The notes under the pieces: generated by a model
What the model saw: the letters and a program-made list of their open reading frames with translations, nothing else
Database searches by the model: none
What the model was told of the DNA's origin: nothing
Shown: in pieces, positions 57,072-64,000 of the stretch
Numbering within the stretch: position 1 is the first letter of the stretch
Layout of the letters: every line of letters begins with the position of its first letter
Assembly: GCA_963793095.1 (NCBI GenBank)
Contig: CAWBYY010000001.1
Location: forward strand, 186,001 to 250,000
Origin: CAVWDI01 sp963793095
Lineage (GTDB): Bacteria > Chloroflexota > Anaerolineae > Anaerolineales > UBA4823
Reading direction: 5' to 3'
Length of the DNA stretch: 64,000 nucleotides
Translations under genes and position numbers: made by a program

Positions 57072-57446
57072 TCAATTCTGCTCCAGCTCACGGCCGGTTG
57101 CACCGTTGACCGGTGAGTTTGGATCGTTGCGCCGCAGCAGCTGCACTACATCGTTGGTTGTCAAGGCGCGAGCAGGTTGGCTGGAGAGCACCAGCGCCTT
57201 GCCGGTCATCAGGTCCACGCCGATCAACACCGGCTCGGATTGCACCTGCCAAAGCGCAATGGCAAAATTGGGCTGGATTGCCGCCAGGTCAAAAATGACG
57301 GCATCCGGCTGGAGTTCACTCACATGTTGTTGCGCATCTGGCATACTGGGGTCAACAGGCAGCACCTGCAGATCCGAGCAGTCTTTCAGGCTGGCGCCGA
57401 TGGTGGACATCACCAGGGATTTTCCGTAAAGCACAACCCTTTTCAT
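57072..57446 (-). CDS. Small receiver-like protein of unknown function
   Basis: A 124-residue soluble protein with alternating beta strands and helices: RVVLYGKSLVMSTIGASLKDC, LQPDAVIFDLAAIQP with an Asp at the end of strand 3, and EPVLIGVDLMTGKALVLSS. The plan resembles a degenerate response-regulator receiver but lacks the N-terminal acidic pair and the Lys. It is 25 nt upstream of the frameshifted membrane protein and downstream of the two-component system terminators. No named family is recognised. Confidence 0.65.
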   Translation of the reverse strand: MKRVVLYGKSLVMSTIGASLKDCSDLQVLPVDPSMPDAQQHVSELQPDAVIFDLAAIQPNFAIALWQVQSEPVLIGVDLMTGKALVLSSQPARALTTNDVVQLLRRNDPNSPVNGATGRELEQN

Positions 57447-57555
57447 GGGATTTATCCATTCCAGTTCTTGGATTGGAGCGAGTTACGCGATGGATGCATC
57501 CTGATCATCGCGTAATTTCCCCCGCCTGACCATGTCCTTCAGGTACAGTTAAGGA

Positions 57556-57593
57556 CAAAAAAAGTACAGTCCCCGGAGAGGAGGACCGTACTT
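57556..57593 (-). terminator. Rho-independent terminator after the response regulator
   Basis: On the minus strand AAGTACGGTCC pairs with GGACTGTACTT (one mismatch) and is followed by a run of T. It would end transcripts from the kinase-regulator operon. Confidence 0.75.
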
Positions 57594-57618
57594 AACCCTG
57601 TACTTAAATCAGAACGCG

Positions 57619-57650
57619 GACACGGAGACGGTTCCCCGCGTCTCCGTGTC
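57619..57650. repeat. Perfect 11-bp inverted repeat downstream of the response regulator
   Basis: GACACGGAGAC and GTCTCCGTGTC around a 10-nt loop, immediately after the regulator stop. It may be an additional terminator stem or an RNA-stabilising hairpin; there is no T-run. Confidence 0.5.
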
Positions 57651-57664
57651 TCCCTATCTCCGTG

Positions 57665-58312
57665 TCACACTAGCCCCGACCTGTTGGCATACTCGATCAC
57701 CTGAGCGCGGTTATCCAGGTGCAGGCGGTCGATGATCTCGCCCATGTGGTATTTGATGGTGCGCTCGCTCAGACCCAACCTGGCGCCAGTTTCTTTATAA
57801 GTCAGCCCCTGCGCGACCAGCGTCAAGACCTCAAGCTGGCGACGGGTTAGATACTCCTTCTCCGAAGGCTCTTGCTCCAGATCGATGTCTGTGACCTGCT
57901 GGCGGCCGAATTGCCGCAGGATGCGGGCGGCAAGGCCCGGCGAGAGCGGTGCCTCACCCCGGGCCAGCTCCGTCAATTGATTGTAGAATTCTTCAGTGTC
58001 CTGCGTTTTCAGCAAATAGCCACAGGCACCGCTCTTGATCGCTTCAAACAGGTCATCGTCATCGCCAGACATGGTCAGCATCACGATTTTGATCTCGGGC
58101 AGCTCGGACATAATCAGCCGCGTGGCAGCCAGGCCGTCGCAAACCGGCATGTGGATATCCATCAGGATCACTTCGGGCCGCAGTCTGCGCGCCTTTTCCA
58201 GCGCTTCCAGGCCATCGTGGGCGACGCCCACCACCTGCACCCTGCGGGCGTTGAGCAGGTTCTTCAAACCGTCTAGAAAGAGCGGATGATCGTCAACCAG
58301 AAGTACCCGCAT
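57665..58312 (-). CDS. NarL/FixJ-family response regulator
   Basis: A 215-residue regulator. The receiver domain has the acidic pair in LLVDDHP, phospho-acceptor Asp52 in VILMDIHMP and Lys in LLKTQDT. The C-terminal LuxR-type helix-turn-helix is LTRRQLEVLTLVAQGLTYKETGARLGLSERTIKYHMGEI. The gene start lies 20 nt inside the upstream kinase gene, so the two form a translationally coupled two-component system. Its targets are probably the minus-strand genes that follow, by position only. Confidence 0.95.
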   Translation of the reverse strand: MRVLLVDDHPLFLDGLKNLLNARRVQVVGVAHDGLEALEKARRLRPEVILMDIHMPVCDGLAATRLIMSELPEIKIVMLTMSGDDDDLFEAIKSGACGYLLKTQDTEEFYNQLTELARGEAPLSPGLAARILRQFGRQQVTDIDLEQEPSEKEYLTRRQLEVLTLVAQGLTYKETGARLGLSERTIKYHMGEIIDRLHLDNRAQVIEYANRSGLV

Positions 58313-60003
58313 AGGAACCTCTCAGCGGTATATCCACCACCACTCGCGTCCCCTTACCTGGGGCGGAGTGGATTACAACGCTGCTGTGCACCCCTTCGGC
58401 TCGCTCACGCATAAAACCCAGCCCGTACTTTTGTCTCTCTCCGTTCGCCAGCAACGCCGGGTCAAAACCCAAGCCATCATCCTTCACGATCACCTGCGCA
58501 CGGTGTGAGTTACATTGGATGTGCACCTCTACACACTGCGCCTGGGCGTGCTTGCGCGTGTTGGTTAGCGCCTCCTGGATGATACGTAATAACTGAACCT
58601 CGACTGTTGGCTCAAAGATATTGTCGATCCGATCTTGCGGCACGATCAGCTCGGTGCGTAGTGAGTAAAGCTCGCTAAAATCCTGCAGGTACTGCTGGAG
58701 GGCGGGGAGAAAACCGGACTGAATGGAGGTCGCCGATCTGGCGCCCAGTATGTACTCACGCACATCCGTATGGGCGTCCTGGGCGACCGCCATCAACTGC
58801 GCCAGGCTGCTGTCCGCGATGGCCTTTTGATCTTTTGCCAGCCAGTCACGCGCCGCCTGGGTCTGCATCCTGACATAGGCCAGCATCTGGCCTAGGCCAT
58901 CGTGCAGTTCCCGCGCCACCAGCTCACGCTCCTGTAAAGCCGCCAGGGCGCGCTGCTGTTCTAATATCTGGACTTGTGCCAACTTCTGTTCGGTTACATC
59001 ATGCAGCAAGAGCAGCCGGCCAATCTCTAAACCGCGCCAGTCCTTCAAGGGAGATGCTTCCACCTGGTACTCGCGGGTATCGGTCCCGGTTCCCAGGCTG
59101 ATTTCAGCTTGACCTGTCCCAGCTACCTGAAGGTTTTCCAACAAACCGGCACAGGCAGGCAGCAGCTCCCGGATCGAATGGTTTACAATGTGCTTTTCGG
59201 ACCTCCCTAGAATTGCCTGCGCAGCCGGGTTCAGGCTGACGACCATTCCTTGGGGATCGAGCACCAGCATGCCGGTCTGCAGCTGCTGGATCACCGTCCG
59301 GCAGGCCAGGGGAATGGGATCGAGGATGCGGAAGCCGAACAGGACGATGGCATACATCAGGAACTCGAACGCCAATCCGAGTATGTCAAAGTGCAGGATG
59401 GATTGGAATCGCCGAGCTGCTTCCAGCGTGTATACCGTACGACCCACAAACTGGCCGGTAAGTATGATCACCAAAGCCCAGCGATGCTGCGGGGAGCGCA
59501 GAAACAGCCAGCCAAAGACGATCAGGTTCAAAGCTCCCAACCCCCCAAAAGCATACGCGACGCCAATCCAATTCGCCGGGCCGCGTCTGCGGGATGATCT
59601 TGCCCTCATAGGCGAACCCGCGCCAAATCAGGTGATGAAGATCGTTCGTCAGCATCAATCCCACGAGCAGCAGGCATGGGATGGACAGCAGGACTAGGTT
59701 GCGGCGGGTGAGCCAGCGCCCAGGCCAGGCATAATCCAGGACGAAACAGGTAATTGCAGTGACGATGGGCAGCTGAATGGGACCCTGAAACTTGAACCAG
59801 AAGATCTTAGTGGACAGGTCTACCGCCGCCGTTTCCATCACGGTGCCGAAAGCAAATCCGGCAGCGAACAGGCAGCCGATCATAAAAGGCGAGGCGCCTG
59901 GCACACTGCGGCGGCGCCTGCTGTAGATGGACAACGCGATTAACAGTAGGACTGTAAAGACAAACGGCCAGGTGGTGGGGGTGTAGGCGTAATTCCAGTT
60001 CAT
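58293..60003 (-). CDS. Membrane sensor histidine kinase (7TM-PAS-HisKA_3-HATPase), one frameshift
   Basis: About 569 aa when rejoined. The N-terminal MNWNYAYTPTTWPFVFTVLLL is the start of a seven-helix sensor domain of the histidine-kinase N-terminal 7TM type; the frame changes near 59570-59600 inside that domain (KIIPQTRP then ANWIGVAYAFGGLGALNL). A PAS domain follows (LDPQGMVVSLNPAAQAILG). The dimerisation/phospho-acceptor segment is LVARELHDGLGQMLAYV, and the HATPase has RIIQEALTNTRKHA and VKDDGLGFDP. It partners the NarL-type regulator immediately downstream. Confidence 0.92.
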
Positions 60004-60253
60004 GTCTGTGCCCAGGAGATAGGCAGATCACCCCTCAATAAATAAATGCTTACAAATAGCCGAGAAGACAAACCATTAAAGTGATTGTTTTCTTGATCGC
60101 TGATTAATTGTACCGGATTACATGCGTTGGTACAACGCTTTTCTCTAGCAGGGTTTGTAATATGCACGGTGGCTGAGAATGGGATTTTGATCAGTAAACC
60201 GAGAAACCTCTACTTGAAATGTGTTTCGAACGAATACGTAACATGAGCGTTCC
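60004..60253. other. Intergenic region upstream of the kinase
   Basis: AT-rich and presumably containing the divergent kinase promoter; I see no RNA or repeat until the promoter of ncRNA copy 6. Confidence 0.4.
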
Positions 60254-60282
60254 TTGACGATTCACAATGTTTCAATTAAATT
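60254..60282 (+). promoter_or_regulatory. Promoter of repeated ncRNA element, copy 6
   Basis: TTGACG (60254-60259), 17 nt, TAAATT (60277-60282), preceded by GAGCGTTCC as in copy 7. The -10 is weak. Confidence 0.5.
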
Positions 60283-60288
60283 CTTGAA

Positions 60289-60408
60289 AAGGTAATCCCT
60301 TTGTAACTTATTTCCCCCTGATTCTAGGGAAGGTTGGAGTTCAGAACAGATTCACGTGGGGGTACAAGTTTTTGAGAACCGTTCCAAATTATCCTTGGAA
60401 CGGTTTTT
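60289..60408 (+). ncRNA. Repeated small-RNA-like element, copy 6 (divergent)
   Basis: About 120 nt. It keeps GGAGTTCAGAAC, CACGTGGGGGTAC and a terminator GAGAACCGTTCC...GGAACGGTTTTT nearly identical to copy 3, including the preceding CAAGTTTTT. The inner hairpin is lost, and 5' pairing would have to use TTGTA...CCCCC with GGGGGTACAA. The CGTGGGGG string is closer to tRNA-Glu than in other copies. Confidence 0.55.
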
Positions 60409-60697
60409 GTGTTCAATTCGGTTTGGACATCGAGAAAAATTGGAAGGATTGGGATTGGAAATTAAAGGATGATTGCATAGATGAGTTCGAACCGTGTAAC
60501 ACACCTTTTGGAGGTAAGTAGGTGGTTATTTCCAAAAACATGTTTGAGTCTATTGTTTAGAAATCATTATTTTGCATCGACATATTGGTCCAAACCCGTT
60601 CCATATATAAAATCTCTGGAATTTGAATACAAATGAAAGTTTTTCAATTTGGGGGTTAAAATGGACGCGAATTGGCAGTAAAAGTAAAGCTGAATAG

Positions 60698-61123
60698 ATG
60701 GAGATAATTATTAATCCTCAATCAAATTCGTTGCGAGTAACAAAAACCCTATTAGTCATCCTATTAGTTTTTCTCAGCCTGAGTGGCCTATTTGGGATAT
60801 TATTCCTAATTGAACCCAGTGGTGAGATAGTGGAAATGCCGCTCAGTCACCTGGATAAGCTGCCAATCGATAATTTTTTCTTGCCAGGTTTATTTTTGTT
60901 GATTGTCTATGGCATTGGCTCACCAATGATTATATGTGGTTTGTTCCGACAGCTTTTCTGGGCGCCAGTTGCTGGATTATTGCTAGGGTTGGTATTGATT
61001 GGTTGAGTTATTGGACAAATCATTCTTTGGGGAGAGCCAGTGATGCTACAGTATATCTATTTGACTGTGGGGGTAGCCATTATTCTCCTAAGTTTGATAA
61101 TTAGAAAACAGGGCATTTGGTGA
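60698..61123 (+). CDS. Small membrane protein of unknown function, one frameshift
   Basis: About 141 aa when rejoined. The first 102 residues hold a helix (LLVILLVFLSLSGLFGILFLI), an extracytoplasmic loop and two more helices ending LLLGLVLIG. Beyond 61005 a shifted frame continues VIGQIILWGEPVMLQYIYLTVGVAIILLSLIIRKQGIW to TGA at 61121, adding a fourth helix. The hydrophobic pattern across the break supports one gene. No family recognised. Confidence 0.55.
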
Positions 61124-61347
61124 CAATGTCTTTTAAAGTGGTGTAAATTAATTGATCGAAATAGTCATTCTGTGCTTCCATAAATTTGGAAGAACCAAAA
61201 GAAGGCACAATAATGACTGACCCAACTATAGCACTAAAAGAGCACCATCACAATCTAAGTCTGGAAACAGACAGCGATTTTCTGTGTATAAGCTACTTAT
61301 GGTTTCTCGTTCTACATAAATATGGGATTAGGTAATACCAGCGTTCC

Positions 61348-61376
61348 TTGATGATTTCGTGGGACGAAATTATCAT
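61348..61376 (+). promoter_or_regulatory. Promoter of repeated ncRNA element, copy 7
   Basis: TTGATG (61348-61353), 17 nt, TATCAT (61371-61376), with the conserved upstream GGTAATACCAGCGTTCC. Confidence 0.65.
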
Positions 61377-61382
61377 TTCTTA

Positions 61383-61482
61383 TGGAAATAGTGGTGTGAA
61401 AGTGACACAATTAAACTACCGCGGAGTTCGGAAAAGCTCACCGTAGGGGTACTTAAGGATCTCGCAGAAAGCGAGGATCTTA
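61383..61482 (+). ncRNA. Repeated small-RNA-like element, copy 7 (shortest)
   Basis: About 100 nt. It retains AAATAGTGGTGTG, CTAC (61416-61419) pairing with GTAG (61443-61446), and GAG with CTC around a short TTCGGAAAAG loop, lacking the inner hairpins. A weak hairpin (AAGGATCTCGCAGAAAGCGAGGATCTT) follows, without a T-run. It lies directly upstream of the tyrosine-recombinase remnant. Confidence 0.55.
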
Positions 61483-61550
61483 TGTTGTTAAAGGAGGCAA
61501 TAGGGGGATTTGAAATAGCCAAATTGTCGGATGGATACAGTAAAACGACC

Positions 61551-61705
61551 ATAAATTTTCTCAGGAATGGAGGAAACATATAGGAGCTACAACGATTAAT
61601 TGGACATAATACTTTGGATATGGTTCGTCATTATTTTCAAATTGCAGATAGTGATGTCGAATATACCCAGCGAAGAGCCTCCCGGTAAACAAGTGGAATT
61701 TATGA
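61551..61705 (+). pseudogene. C-terminal remnant of a tyrosine recombinase/integrase
   Basis: The plus strand encodes INFLRNGGNI, a TAG stop at 61581, then ELQRLIGHNTLDMVRHYFQI and ADSDVEYTQRRAS; one shifted base then gives PVNKWNL and TGA at 61703. LQRLIGH...DMVRHYF is the conserved box II of XerC/D-type and phage integrases, with the H-x-x-R relic, GH and the catalytic Tyr (HY). The N-terminal domains and the box I Arg are absent, so it is dead. Its position a few tens of bases from a repeat copy fits an integrase-att arrangement. Confidence 0.75.
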
Positions 61706-61856
61706 TTGGCTTATGCGAGTCCTGCATTAACTGTTAGCGTTAGAATAAATAATTTCCTTGAACCTAGTATTGACAGAGCGTATTTGAACAGATGAAGACA
61801 AATGCGATAAATATGATATAATAAATCATATATAAACGATCAAATGGAGGTATGTG

Positions 61857-62177
61857 ATGGCAAAATATTTATTTCAAGCACAGTACAAAACTGAAGGGCT
61901 GAAAGGTTTATTAAAGGAAGGAGGTGTATCCCGTCGCACACATCTGGTGAGCTTGGTTGAAGGCTTAGGTGGAAAACTTGAGAGTTTTTATTATGCTTTT
62001 GGTGAAAATGACTTATACGCAATTGCCGAACTTCCAGACAATGAAAGTGCCTCGGCATTGTCTATGGCTGTGAATTCGGCAAGTGCTGTTGGAGTCAAAA
62101 CAATAGTTTTGCTTACTCCCGAAGAGATTGATAGTGCAACCCAAAAAACTGTAGGTTATCGTCCTCCGGGAAAGTAA
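61857..62177 (+). CDS. GYD-domain protein
   Basis: A 106-residue ferredoxin-fold-like protein with the GYD pattern: KYLFQAQYKTEGLKGLLKEGG, SRRTHLVSLVEGLGGKLESFYYAFGENDLYAIAELPDN and VGVKTIVLLTPEEI. GYD proteins are small stand-alone domains of unknown function, common in Chloroflexi, cyanobacteria and proteobacteria. GGAGGT lies 5 nt before the ATG at 61857; the GTG one codon earlier is less likely. Confidence 0.88.
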   Translation: MAKYLFQAQYKTEGLKGLLKEGGVSRRTHLVSLVEGLGGKLESFYYAFGENDLYAIAELPDNESASALSMAVNSASAVGVKTIVLLTPEEIDSATQKTVGYRPPGK

Positions 62178-62518
62178 TTTGACCAGACTATTTCTTTAGG
62201 AAAAAGAATAACCCAATCCAAATATTATTTGGGCTGGGAATAGAAACTTCAAATTAATAAGAATGTGATCTGATTTTGTGTAATTACTACATCTACACAG
62301 AGGCAAAAGGCTCGGTTTAATAATAGATGTATAATGTAAATAATCACCAAAAGTCAATCACTGCCAACAATGTGGGCTGTCATTAATAAACCCTGAGGGT
62401 TATACAACAATTCTTTCATGAAAGCCGCTGAATATACTTCAGCGGTTTTTTTGTCCAAGGCGATGTAGGAGTTTTGTGCGAAGAAATTAATAAATCGATC
62501 TAAAAGGAGGTATGAGCA
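62178..62518 (+). other. Intergenic stretch with a possible promoter-hairpin-terminator unit
   Basis: TATAAT at 62330-62335, then CACTGCC, an AACCC-TGA-GGGTT hairpin near 62390, and a strong terminator CCGCTGAA-tatac-TTCAGCGGTTTTTTT (62424-62450). The order resembles the ncRNA family, but the GGAGTTCG core and a good -35 are missing. It may be an unrelated small RNA or the distal end of a read-through transcript. Confidence 0.4.
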
Positions 62519-62683
62519 ATGGCTTCAACCAAAGGATCCATAAAAATCACTGCCCCTGTGGAAATGGTATTTGAATTCTTGACACCTGAGGTCTTGCCTG
62601 AAATTCAGATCTTTAGCGAGCCACGGAATCTCCTAGCGGTTCAGAAAGAGGGCGCCTTGTTGTCATATAAAGGGCAGTGTTGA
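62519..62683 (+). pseudogene. Truncated SRPBCC (polyketide cyclase-like) N-terminus
   Basis: 54 codons from ATG with a strong AAAGGAGG 7 nt upstream. MASTKGSIKITAPVEMVFEFLTPEVLPEIQ is the typical first strand and helices of an SRPBCC/Bet v1-like ligand-binding protein, which is normally about 140-150 aa. The frame ends at TGA 62681 and I cannot recover the rest in other frames, so the gene is truncated. Confidence 0.55.
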
Positions 62684-63208
62684 AACGGCGATCAACAAAA
62701 AGGGTACCTCCGAGGTCTCTAAAATTGGTGAAATTTGGAGTTCGAAACAGGCAGCTTCCCTGTGGGATCTTCGCAGGTGGTTTCTATCCAATACAGATTC
62801 GGATCCTTCCAGTTACATCCGACAAAACGAGAATTTGGATTGGAGTGCAATACTTAAAATTTTGATTTTGAAATAACAAATTGGTGCATTACCTCCTGCA
62901 TAGTTCGAACTACCCAATACAATGTTTGTAGGGATTCATAACAGATCCTACCTGCTATAATGATGGGGAAACAAAAACGCGTGTCCGTGTTTTCCAATTC
63001 AGCAATGTGAAAGGAGGGATATTTAAATTGAGCCGGCATCGAATTTTGAACCATATCCGAGTTGGTTCTTCTTAATTGCTATCTTTGAAACCCTAACCTC
63101 TTCTGAAAGAGGTTCTTATTCCTGTCATATGCATAATCGAAGGTTATTCATTGAAACTAAAATGATTCAAGCTCAGTAATTGTCAATCACAATCAAGGAG
63201 AAAAAGCG
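62684..63208. other. Non-coding stretch
   Basis: Short open frames on both strands lack ribosome sites and recognisable residues. A GAAAGGAGG-like string near 63010 precedes no usable start. Nothing else supported. Confidence 0.4.
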
Positions 63209-63931
63209 ATGACTACCAAAGAAAAAATGAATCCCAATAAGACCGCAAGAATTGCAGGGTTTCTTTATCTTGCACACTTCGTGGCTTTTTTCTTTGCTGA
63301 CAATGGAGTTCACTCTACAGCTGTCGGATCCGTAGATTTCGCAGCAACAGCCCAGAATATTATGACTTCTGAGAGGCTATTCCGTATCGGTTTTGTGAAC
63401 TATCTACTCACTGCTGTGTTTTTTCTATTGGCAGCATGGGCTTTGTACGTGTTATTAAAACCGGTTAATGAAGACATCGCTTTATTGTTCGTGTTATTAA
63501 ATCTGGGCGGTGTCGCTATATGGTGCAGTATTTTATTTAGTGAAATTGCTGCACTGTTGCTATTGAGCAGTACTGATTACTTGAAAGTATTCCAACCAGA
63601 TCAACTGCAAGCTGTGGCAATATTATTTCTCAATTTATACCAACATGGATTCATGATCGCCAATCTATTTTTGAACCTGTGGGTTTTTCCTCTTGGTTAC
63701 CTGGTATTCAAGTCGGGCTACCTTCCCAGAATTTTGGGCATATTGTTAATCATTGATGGTTTTGCGATGCTAATTTGGTTCTTTCAGTTTTTCTTCTTCT
63801 CAGGTTACGAAGTTATCAGTTCTATAAGTCTCGCGGTTGGTTTCATTGCGGAAGGTTCACTTTGTTTGTGGCTTTTGATTAAGGGAGTAAACGTCGAAGC
63901 GTGGGAAAGACGTGCTCTTGATTCTGCATAA
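63209..63931 (+). CDS. DUF4386-like membrane protein
   Basis: A 240-residue protein with six or seven predicted helices. MNPNKTARIAGFLYLAHFVAFF at the N-terminus, the SERLFRIGFVNYLLTAVFFLLAAWALYVLLKPV segment, and LWVFPLGYLVFKSGYLPRILGILLIIDG are characteristic of DUF4386. Function is unknown. AAGGAG lies upstream of the ATG. The gene is intact. Confidence 0.85.
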   Translation: MTTKEKMNPNKTARIAGFLYLAHFVAFFFADNGVHSTAVGSVDFAATAQNIMTSERLFRIGFVNYLLTAVFFLLAAWALYVLLKPVNEDIALLFVLLNLGGVAIWCSILFSEIAALLLLSSTDYLKVFQPDQLQAVAILFLNLYQHGFMIANLFLNLWVFPLGYLVFKSGYLPRILGILLIIDGFAMLIWFFQFFFFSGYEVISSISLAVGFIAEGSLCLWLLIKGVNVEAWERRALDSA

Positions 63932-64000
63932 TATCCATATGCCGAAGGTATAGGAACTTCATAACTTTGGAAAATAATTTCATAACCTGACAATGCGCAG

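Noticed and set aside
61330..61350. TPP-riboswitch-like string GGTAATACCAGCGTTCC before copy 7
   Set aside because: It resembles the THI box 3' part, but it lies upstream of the promoter -35 and varies freely between copies, and no thiamine gene follows.
34154..61482. Repeated elements as integron attC sites or a CRISPR array
   Set aside because: There is no intI nearby, no consistent RYYYAAC/GTTRRRY ends, spacing between copies is 0.4-10 kb and the units contain promoters and terminators, which neither attC sites nor CRISPR repeats do.

Overview
The window reads as a chromosomal segment of a Chloroflexota bacterium, most likely class Anaerolineae. The basis is a mevalonate kinase/isopentenyl phosphate kinase pair, a MalT-like LuxR regulator, a T-box leader on a valS operon and a bacterial staygreen (Mg-dechelatase) homologue. 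This assignment is inference from gene content. No rRNA is present.

Layout. Positions 1-20.4 kb look like core genome: isoprenoid genes (UbiA-type transferase, mvk, isopentenyl phosphate kinase), alanine dehydrogenase, a DNA glycosylase, small-molecule enzymes and transporters, a T-box - phzF - valS operon, a GT4 glycosyltransferase - yraN - miaA operon, an acyl-CoA ligase and tRNA-Glu(CUC). Downstream of that tRNA the DNA becomes an accessory mosaic. 21.2-33.8 kb holds a MalT-like regulator, lipoproteins, an arylsulfatase, a 2H-phosphoesterase/HAD fusion, a detached sulfatase C-terminal domain, a DUF1254 protein, an MscS channel and membrane proteins. 34-50.3 kb is visibly AT-rich, with long non-coding stretches, a second MscS protein, a SpoIIE-type sensor with its STAS partner, a pentapeptide protein, a 2Fe-2S/molybdopterin oxidoreductase pair, the staygreen gene, an MFS transporter and a TspO-like protein. 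50.4-60 kb is GC-rich, runs on the minus strand and contains a SulP permease, a badly broken arylsulfatase, MgtC and a two-component system. 60-64 kb is AT-rich again, with small genes and the wreck of a tyrosine recombinase.

The most interesting signal is a repeated element found only downstream of tRNA-Glu and always in the tRNA's orientation (about 34.2, 34.6, 41.6, 48.6, 50.0, 60.3 and 61.4 kb). Six copies have a promoter (TTGAYR or similar, exactly 17 nt, then TATTAT-like) and five of these end in a clear hairpin plus T-run. The transcribed part carries a T-arm-like GGAGTTCG motif, conserved helices with compensatory changes, and a 3' block resembling the 3' end of tRNA-Glu. I read it as a multicopy small-RNA family, possibly tRNA-derived and linked to serial integration at the tRNA. 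A clean copy of the tRNA-Glu 3' end at 50.17 kb and integrase debris at 61.6 kb support an integration history.

Many genes, including essential ones (valS, isopentenyl phosphate kinase), are interrupted by single-base frameshifts while coding resumes intact on the other side. That pattern suggests residual indel errors in the assembly, although the arylsulfatase at 53.4-55.8 kb has far more breaks than the rest and may truly be decaying. Split genes are given as one feature spanning all parts.
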